From Dichomitus squalens LYAD-421 SS1 (taxonomy: Eukaryota > Basidiomycota > Agaricomycetes > Polyporales > Polyporaceae): DNA of 64,000 bases. The translations under genes were made by a program, and so were the position numbers. Below, piece by piece: positions 56,651 to 64,000 of the stretch. Under the pieces are notes generated by a model that was given only the letters and a program-made list of their open reading frames with translations, did no database searches and had not been told where the DNA came from. Within the stretch, counting starts at the first letter, position 1. Each line of letters begins with the position of its first letter. The stretch covers positions 1-64,000 of the forward strand of contig NW_006766893.1 of assembly GCF_000275845.1 (NCBI RefSeq). Reading direction: 5' to 3'.

Positions 56651-57902
56651 GCCGCCGCTGCACCCACTAACAAATATTGTACACTTGACCTTGATCAAGA
56701 GCAGCTGTCCTTTGATTTACTTCCATGCATATCATCTTTATTCAATACATCTCACAGTGAACTTGGGCATGAACTTGAACAGGGACTTGGAGGACTTGGC
56801 CAAGTCGACCCGCCCGACTTGGCCAAGTCCATTGGACTTGGGGTACTTGAGGTACTTGGGATACTTGAGGTACTTGGCCAAGTACCCCAAGTACCTGTAC
56901 AAGTCCGTGACGTTTTCCTGATGCATAGGTATGTGTCCATCGCCGATCGGCGCAGCAAATACGTACGTCCCGTCTGCGCGTTTGTTCTGTAGAAGTTCGA
57001 GGGCAAGCGGGCACAAATGGGATTCGCGTTTGGCCGGTGCAAACACGTGCCGTACATAGTACATACAATAGACCTTATATACACAGTAGAATAGGGGTAG
57101 ATAAGGGCGCGGGTATCCGTCGGGGGGCGGGACCTGTGGCGCTCGTTCCGCGAGCTCGCCATCTTGACGCCAGGATTCCAACATGTTCACCGGTCCAAGC
57201 ATGGGCTATTGTCGTGTTCAGACTCTGAGGAATGAGAAACTATCAACTCCACTCACAATTGTAAGCATCTCCATATAGACCATCGTGGACAGAATGCTCC
57301 ACGACATGGCTCGGTCGCTAACAACGGACGGCTGAGCACGCATCCACTCGCCCACGCGGCCTTTAGCATCGTGGTGCTCGCAACGGTAGATAAGATCGTA
57401 ACTTCCTTTCTGCTGGTGCATGAAGCATCGTATTGTGCAGACAGACTGAGCTAGACGTACCTTGAACGAGTAGTCAAGTCCGCTCCAAACGTAATGCTTG
57501 AGCGTTCCAATCTGCTTCGCCAGCTCGAAAATACGCATCCCGGTGTAGATCTCCTTGGCTTCGCCAATCGTGAAGCTATCAGTGTTCACGAATGCGCCGT
57601 ACACGCCATCCAGCGCGGCGTACACGCTATCAAAGTCATCTGTGCTGCCTATGCAGCCGTTAATGGCGTAGGCACACATACGAAGGAGCATATTTACCTT
57701 TGAATATTTCTACGCCTTGCGCAGTCAGCTGTTGAGCGCGCGAGCTGTCGGGGTTGCGAGTCAACACCCGAACGGCGTAAGGCGATGGTGCACCATCAGA
57801 GGCAGGGGCTAGAAGAGCTTGGACAACGGGAATTCCTTGCGCCCCTGTACCGCCGATCACCAGAATGAGCTTTTTGGAAGAGCGCGTCGTAGTAGAGGCC
57901 AT

Positions 57903-58928
57903 ATTTGAAGATGTGTATGTAGCTCATTTGGACTCTCTGGCATCTTATAGGTCGGCTGGCAATGCATGAGCTTGGCGTTCAACTCCCAGCGCCAGTACAT
58001 CGTATGACCCTCGGACTAACTCAGCGTCCCCGAGGAAGTGCACGTAAGTACTGTGAAAGTTGCTGTAGTGAATCGGTTCTATGAGATGTCGAAATGAAAC
58101 ACGATGGAGATGCATATCGTAATCGATACCTCGGCCTTGCCCCCGAACCTCGGCACGCTGAAGCAGCCCGTCGGTAAGCATTAGGATTGGTCCACGCAAT
58201 TGCTCTGCAGGACTACCGTACAGATAACATCGATGTCAATAAAAGTACTCGACAAGGACGCCTGCGCGCCATAATTGTTGAAACACCCAGACGGAAGGGT
58301 GGAGGGGCGCTAATCGATCGTGCAAACATGTACCGCAGTCCTGACCAACTTACTGATCCTTTAAGCGCCGACGACCGGATGGGGAGGAACGGGAGGCTCT
58401 GATTCTGGTTGTCTACAGCGTATGACAAGACCTCTTGTATACCATGATATCATAGTCAGTGGTATCAGTTATAGCCAGGCTGGCCCGGGATATAGTACTT
58501 GCTGTGCAACTTTTTGGATGGGTGATGATGGTGGATGGATAGATACGAATGCACGAACTGTCTCTTCCAATCTGGCCTCGGTCTCGTAGTCCCTGCATCA
58601 ACTTCAACACCGACCTCCCCCACCCTAACCATATCACGAGCGACAAGATAACGAGAGGGGAAGGATAACGACACAAGCATCTAACAGTGATAGGCTACAG
58701 CCTTACAGCCCGCCCCGCGCAGGCCTGCGTACAACATGTCGACAGCATAGCATGAGCAACAGAGAAACGGAACACCGAGGTTTTGCGAAGCCAGACCCTC
58801 GCAGCATAGGCGATGAGAAAGCACATTACGGAGCATGAGAGGCGTGAAGCCGAGAGCGTACGATTGGGATGAAGGTGACATGGACATGAGGGAACGGAGG
58901 GTGAGAGGCGAGGCGAGGCTACATGGAT
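57903..58928. other. Intergenic, NmrA promoter and xylulokinase 3' flank
   Basis: About 1.0 kb without a supported gene. Confidence 0.6.
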
Positions 58929-61900
58929 TTAGACGATGGCTTTGATGAGCAGGCCCTCGAGCCTACAATATTCCGGAACGAGTGCAGCGTATGACATGAA
59001 CGCGTCCACGTCTGGCTCCGCGACTTTCGCAAGACCCAGTTGAAGCTCGGCGTCCGACGTGATCATCGCGGTCACGGGTTGCAATGTCGATGGCGCAGAT
59101 GAAGATGAAGACGGATCGCCTTGGTTGGGGTTCGGACTTGTGAGCGAACCGAGGTCGGGAGTGGTGAACGCCGTCGAAGGCGCATCCCCGAGTGTGCTCC
59201 CACTCAACGTCGTGCCCGCCGTGGAGCTCGTGACTGTTCGGAGTCGCGCGATATCCGTCTCGCTGAACCCGAGGCCAAATCCGCCTTGTACTCGCTCCAT
59301 CTCCTCTATCTCCTCCTCTTCTTCCTCCACAAGCACTGATGAGCCGAGAGCAGACCGAGAGCCGTGGCCGTACGGTGTACTCGCCCCGCTTCCAGTGGCA
59401 CTTGGCGTCTTGCTGGTGCTCCCAGGCGCATTGACGTTGGTGCGCAGGGGCGCGCCGTTCGTAGCAGCCCAACGCTTTCCGAGCAGTCTCCGGATCTCCT
59501 CCTCAAAGCCACCGCGGCCGGTACCTGCCGGTGTGCCCTTCTCCTTACCCCACACCCACCGCGCGATGTACGCGCCACCAAGAGCTGCGCGAGCAGGAAA
59601 CCCAGGCGCAGGCGCGTTGCGGTGGGGGATCACTTGTGCGGCATCGATCTGAGTGGTGGGCATCAACACAGGCGCATTGAAGACGTCACCGGCGAGGTTC
59701 GCGATTGAGGGGAAGTTCGCTGCCGCGCCGGTGGCAAGGATGCGTGCGGGCAGGGGGGAGTAGTCATATGGGTCGAAGGGTAGACCCATATTATTGCTGT
59801 TGTTGACGCCAGGCGCACGCTTTTGCGTCGCACCAGAGATCGGGCTCGGTGTGCTGTTCGTGTTGCGCGCGCGCCCCGACGCAGTGCCGAAGACGCCAGT
59901 GGGAAGTGCTCGCGACCAGCGGACTCGGAAGGAGAGGATCTGACTCTCTAGCAGGCAGCGAGGATTAGCACGAAGGTCTCGAAATTCGTTGACCTTAACA
60001 CCAGTCTCGAAGCGGTATATGCCCTTGACATGGGAGTAAGGATAGCTGTCGCCCTGAAGAAGCCAGAAGCTGAACAGCTTGTCGTCGAGGCTGCGTACCA
60101 CATTAGCCATGTTCCAAGTATTTGCGCCGTTGGTACCTACCCAATGGATCCACCGGGGGGAACGATGGCGACAAGACGGTCGAACGCGCTCCAACTCTTC
60201 GTGTACATGTCTCGCACTAGTGCACGGGGGACGTCCGCATTCCTACCAGACAATTACCTTCTGTTCAAAACGCAAGCCGGAGCGGGAAGGACATACCTGC
60301 TGGTGAGCGTCAGTATGTAACGCTTCTTCTCGCTGGCATCCTGAGCAGGATGGGGGTAGAGGTTGTAGAAACGTGTAGGGACAAAGTTCGGAGCGGGGGC
60401 CATCAGGGAATCCATCGGGCCGAAGGAAAGCACCGCATCAGACGGCGACGGACACAGCGAGAGGTACAATGAAAGGTAATCGGATGTGAAAGGAGTGATG
60501 ATCGTCTCTAACCGTCGTCGCGTGCAACCGACTCAGCAAACGAGACCTTCCGAGCCGAGGTGCGACGAACGAACCTGGGTCAAAGCCGTAGCGCTCCACG
60601 AGATATCTCGACACGTTCCCGATCCGCCTCCGCCCGCCCGACACGTCGACGTCGCCTAGCCAGTTCCAGATGCGCCGGCCCTCCTCCCTGTTCCCGCCTA
60701 CAATTTCCATCACGCCCTCGTCCCAGTGGCTTTGCACGCCAGGCTGGGCCCCTGCGTGCGCCCACAGCCCGGTTGACGAAGCCTCCGCCTCGCCCATCCC
60801 TGTCATTTGCCCAGTGAGCAGGCTGGAGAGGAACGAGCTCGCCATCTGGACGCGCCCTGTGCGTGCCCAGATGTCTGGCCAGGCTTCTCGCACTCGGAGA
60901 ATCTGCGCGGCCACAAGCGATGGGTGTGCACACGTTCCGACGCGCTGAGCCATCAAGTCGGGACCACCGAGGGCAGCCTCGAGGGCGAGAGCGTGAGTGT
61001 GTGCCGATGTGTCTTGGGCGATAGGGGGGTTTTGAAGCGAGAAGGATTGGGAGGTGAGCTGCGCATGGACGGGTAGGCGGGGGTCGAGTGCATGGAGTGG
61101 TGGCACGGGCGCTTTCCACCAGACTAATGCTTGCTGAAGGAAACTGGGTCAGAAGACATCCCGGACAGAGATGAGCGAGTATCGATGGTTATGTTTCAAC
61201 TCGATTGGCATGAGATGGACCCCCCATGGAGGGAGACGCATTTTACCCGCGACCTGTATCACTCAAAATCTTCATGTGAAGTTCCTACTCTCATCCATGA
61301 AAAGTTGACTTGCGAGGCACAATGCGAGCGTACAGCCCCGCACTCATATGGACGCCAAGGTCGTCCATGATGTCACTTCGGAACAAACGCGATCGACGAT
61401 CGAAACAGATCGAAACACGCCAACCGAGCTGTGCCCCGATAACCACAAGCACTGACTTGAGCGAAACCAGGCTTACCTGAGCAGCACCTCCGATGGCTCT
61501 TATCCTCGCCACGTCGTAGTTCTTGCTAAGCTTTTCGAGGATGAGATCTAGATGTCACGGAATGACGCGTTATGCGTGACGGTCATCGATCAGCACAAGC
61601 GCGGGCATCATTGTAAGAATGGAGCGCGCGCAAAAATGCTTCCGCGAAGGTAAGAAATGATCTAAACCCACCGAAACCCTTCAGCCACATCTCGATGGGT
61701 GTTGTGTAGGCATCTCCTGGTGTAGTAAAGATGCCACCTTGTGTTCTGCGATGGACGTATTAGTAGGTTGGTTGGATATACGGCGTAACGATAGTTGAAA
61801 CCAGACACATGAGCTGGAGGGCCAGACAGATTGCAAGAACAACCGTAACCCGGCCGGCGCAAGGCAGCAATCACGCATGTCTGGGCTATGCGGAACCCAA

Positions 61901-62930
61901 GATGGACTCGCACTGATCGTCGAGCGATGTGAGGTACATTTTAACGCTGCCCATGCTCAAGTCAGAAATTTACCGAAGGAGAGACTCCTCCATTAGATCT
62001 AGCGGACGAGATCTAACGGTAGGTACCATTTCCCGCCTTGCCAGCTGTCAACTGCTAAGTCATCGCGGGCCAGTAGAGCCGGGCGCAACCGGAGACCCGC
62101 AAAGGTTACGGAGATAAATTGAAGGCACGCGGGACGCGCGCTTGATATAATCCGTTGTGGAGTGCGACATAAGACGTAAAACGTCCGCACCGGCGGTCTC
62201 CAAAGTAGAGTACCAAGACTGGAGAAATTTGCACTGCGCGAGGCAGGGCAAGTGCGAACACGTGCGCAATCCGCCTCGCTTTGTATATCCGTCCGCGATG
62301 ATATAGGATGGATTGAGAGGCAGATAGTTGACCTGGAGGTGAGGGAGACACTGGGGACGTCTCAAGCGCCCTCCTCGCGGCAGAGTGCGAGAAAACTTGC
62401 GACAAGGCAAGGAGATGGAGCGTGAGGCTATAGCGTTCTGGAATTGATCAGGAAACGAAGCTGCCTGCGCCGCGGTGACTCTGAATGCTTCATGTATCGG
62501 GGTACGGCTTGAAGTAATGCCTCTGGATGGGCCCAAAGGCTAAGCAGGATTCGGAGGCCATAATCGCGGCGCGATGGACAGCGGAAAGCTGGGCGGTGCG
62601 CCGGACAAAGCACTCTAGAGAGCCAGGGTGTTACCCTGTAGAGACAGTATGGCTAGTGAGCTAGCCAACTGCGTCATAAGGCGTCCATCGTATACAAGAA
62701 CGCAGAAACTGGGGCACATAATTGATGGGGTTCCACGGCGCTGGGACACGCGCGTGCGAAGGAAGAACATGGGACGGGTCGAACACTCACTGGTACTCTG
62801 AGATCTCCGTATCAAAGTCCACAATCTCTACGCCGACAAGCTCAAGATTCTCGTCTACAATTGATGCCCTTAGCTGATCCGTCGCGAGCTCCAAACCAAG
62901 GAAGAACGTGGAGAGGCTCTTGGGGGGCAT
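58929..62930 (-). CDS. xks1: D-xylulokinase (FGGY family)
   Basis: Seven exons (62930-62791, 61745-61672, 61547-61477, 61133-60575, 60507-60297, 60242-60141, 60090-58929) give 772 residues. It begins MPPKSLSTFFLGLELATDQL, the FGGY sugar-kinase phosphate-1 loop region. QTQGGIFTTPGDAYTTPIEM W, IRAIGGAAQQALVWWK and NPPIAQDTSAHTHALALEAA follow; later blocks are VGTCAHPSLVAAQILRVREA WPDIW, GEAEASSTGLWAHAG, HVKGIYRFETGVKVNEFRDL and ARILATGAAANFPSIANLAG DVF. It phosphorylates D-xylulose with ATP, feeding pentoses from hemicellulose into the pentose phosphate pathway. Unusual features are a 1045-nt first intron and a Ser/Thr-rich, acidic insertion of about 130 residues near the C terminus (VLVEEEEEEIEEMERVQGG). 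Confidence 0.94.
61746..62790 (-). other. Long intron 1 of xylulokinase (1045 nt)
   Basis: Donor GTGAGT and acceptor CGCAG are clear. No coding sequence, terminal repeats or RNA gene were recognised inside. A long first intron may hold regulatory sites, which is inference. Confidence 0.65.
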
Positions 62931-63845
62931 ATCGTTGCGTCCGTTTCTCGTGTGCGCCCAGAGCTCGCGGGAAAAGAAAATGCCGTGAGAGGTTCAAAGC
63001 GGTGAGAGAGGGAGAGAGAGAAGGAGAAGGAAGGTCGTCGCGGTCGTATCGTGGTCGTCGGAGGAAGAGAGCGGTCGAGTTCTCAGCTTCTGCGAAACAT
63101 CACCATCAAAGTTCATGGCGGGTTTGTTTGCCGCTCCCTCATGTCCTTTAGGCGTCTACGTTTGTGGCGTTATGCCCCGATATGGGCTAAAGAAATCCTA
63201 ATCTCTGTTAATAAGTCCCTGATAACCCGTTGTAGCCATCCGCTTGTCCCGGCCAGACCCATTCGCCGAAAATTGGCAACTACTGCGACGTTGAAGACAC
63301 ACAAGATACCACGGTCTTGCATACAATTGATCAACGTCAGCTATGAACCTAGTGACATTCCAGAGTCCTATATGGCGCATGGGCAAAGGAAGAGGATGAG
63401 ATGATATAGTAAGTGATCTCCCTGCTTCGTCTGCGAGGCATATTCCACGCGATTGCTTGGTGGTTACTTCATCCACTCACTTGACAAGTTTTCTGTAGGC
63501 CAACGAGAGCACTTCTGGGTACCGCCACCTTCTGTACCTACGGTTGTCGCAACATGTTCGTGCAATGCAATGGCATGTATGGCGCAAGCCAGGGTTAGAT
63601 ATCTAGATCCTCACATTTCGGACGAAGTGAAGTCTGTTCTCTTGGGTCGTCGGGAATATTTGGGCGTTCCGACGCAGCAGACTTGCACCGATGACACTTG
63701 AAGCGTGGTACATATTCGTACAAGGCTATCCCACGTTCTACTCCTGACAGAACAATGAAGGAAGGAGACATTCCCATATGACTCGGCGATCGATTTCATA
63801 TCTCATGTGCGTCCGACACCACGCCTTGCCACATACACATGCAAA
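62931..63845. other. Intergenic, xylulokinase promoter
   Basis: About 0.9 kb, including a GA-rich tract at about 63001-63033 (plus strand) that would be a CT-rich promoter element for the minus-strand kinase. No gene is seen. Confidence 0.6.
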
Positions 63846-64000
63846 TCATGAAGCCCGCGTCGTGAAATGAAGGACATCAGATCCTTCGCCATAGTTGGCG
63901 TCCCAATCGAAGTCGCTCTGGTGGTTCTCTGCCCCAAACGCCACGATTAACTTCTCAGCCTCCGGTCCCCCACGGACGACGGGCCTCGCATCCTCTCGCG
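63846..64000 (-). CDS. C-terminal part of an unrecognised gene (cut by window edge)
   Basis: From the right edge a minus-strand frame runs without a stop through EDARPVVRGGPEAEKLIVAF, GAENHQSDFDWDANYGEGSD and VLHFTTRAS to a stop at 63846-63848. Residue composition and codon use look coding. The rest of the gene is outside the window, and I do not recognise the family. Confidence 0.45.
   Translation of the reverse strand, partial: REDARPVVRGGPEAEKLIVAFGAENHQSDFDWDANYGEGSDVLHFTTRAS

Larger units (their letters stand above)
55515..56924. mobile_element. Non-autonomous transposon inside the NmrA-like gene
   Basis: Inverted termini: catcaggaaaatgtcacgga at 55516 and its inverted copy ending cctgatg at 56924 (one mismatch and one base shift in 24). 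Just inside both ends are arrays of ACTTGG/CCAAGT-type repeats (55535-55680 and 56765-56905). Termini and repeats match the element at the window's left edge, so this is a short member of the same Plavaka-like family, without a transposase gene. A tRNA-like segment lies inside. A 400-N gap with duplicated flanks interrupts it; its true length is unknown, possibly about 0.9 kb. Confidence 0.8.
55037..57902 (-). pseudogene. NmrA-like NAD(P)-binding protein, split by a transposon
   Basis: The N-terminal exon (57902 to about 57699) has the Rossmann loop LILVIGGTGAQGIPVVQALL. Further exons give STDDFDSVYAALDGVYGAFV NTDSF, FELAKQIGTLKHYVWSGLDY and YRCEHHDAKGRVGEWMRAQP. Then NKRADGTYVFAAPIGDGHIP M reaches 56925, where a transposon begins. 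The missing continuation LVTLADVGFFARYIFDN...LEIASDWVDW resumes at 55510 and runs to the stop at 55037. NmrA-like proteins are redox-sensing regulators or reductases of the atypical SDR class. Unless the whole element is spliced out, the product would stop shortly after entering it. One exon boundary around 57.03-57.25 kb is uncertain. Confidence 0.8.

Noticed and set aside
1..64000. CRISPR array, prophage or operon-type system
   Set aside because: The window is intron-rich eukaryotic nuclear DNA. Repeats found are transposon subterminal arrays or microsatellites without spacers.

Overview
The window is nuclear DNA from a filamentous basidiomycete, most likely an agaricomycete wood-decay or related fungus. 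The evidence is: many genes with numerous short GT-AG introns (mostly 45-70 nt), tight intergenic spacing, a homeobox factor, a GT15 mannosyltransferase, an HNH-domain protein and an F-box protein of basidiomycete style, and transposon remnants of the kinds common in Agaricomycetes (Plavaka-like, hAT-like, Tc1/mariner MITE). All gene models were rebuilt by eye from splice sites and family knowledge; exon positions may be off by a base or two.

Layout, left to right. 1-7.6 kb is repeat-rich: the 3' end of a Plavaka-like DNA transposon abuts a truncated host exon, followed by a hAT-like zinc-finger fragment, a gene-poor stretch, and a decayed P-loop gene of the crinkler/RHS-like type (4.3-6.5 kb). 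7.6-17.3 kb is a compact housekeeping block: DIB1 (U5 snRNP) and cyclophilin H (U4/U6 snRNP) divergently transcribed, then a Fab1-type PtdIns3P 5-kinase and an atypical SDR. 17.8-25 kb holds an F-box protein, a 411-residue unknown nuclear-looking protein, a Tc1-type MITE carrying an assembly gap, and an HNH protein. 26-32.8 kb holds a 77-residue Hva1/TUDOR protein, a GNAT acetyltransferase, a KRE2/KTR mannosyltransferase and a small RNase III-like protein. 33.5-45.2 kb holds MON2, an ankyrin protein and SLD3. 45.2-48.2 kb is gene-poor and carries a 416-bp inverted-repeat element. 48.2-53.7 kb holds a homeobox factor and a TOPORS-like RING E3 ligase. 55-63 kb holds an NmrA-like gene split by a transposon and D-xylulokinase, and a gene running off the right edge.

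The genes serve RNA splicing (DIB1, cyclophilin H), endosome/Golgi traffic (FAB1, MON2), cell-wall glycosylation (KRE2/KTR), replication firing (SLD3, with MCB-like sites upstream), pentose metabolism (xylulokinase) and regulation (homeobox, TOPORS, F-box). No single operon-like pathway is present.

The notable signals are micro-exons of 3, 9 and 12 nt, a GC-AG intron inside a homeobox, a divergent tri-snRNP gene pair, a transposon inside an NmrA gene whose termini match the element at the left edge, a 2.15-kb intron in SLD3, and two N-gaps flanked by perfect duplications that look like assembly artefacts. I saw no CRISPR array, rRNA gene or clearly functional tRNA gene.
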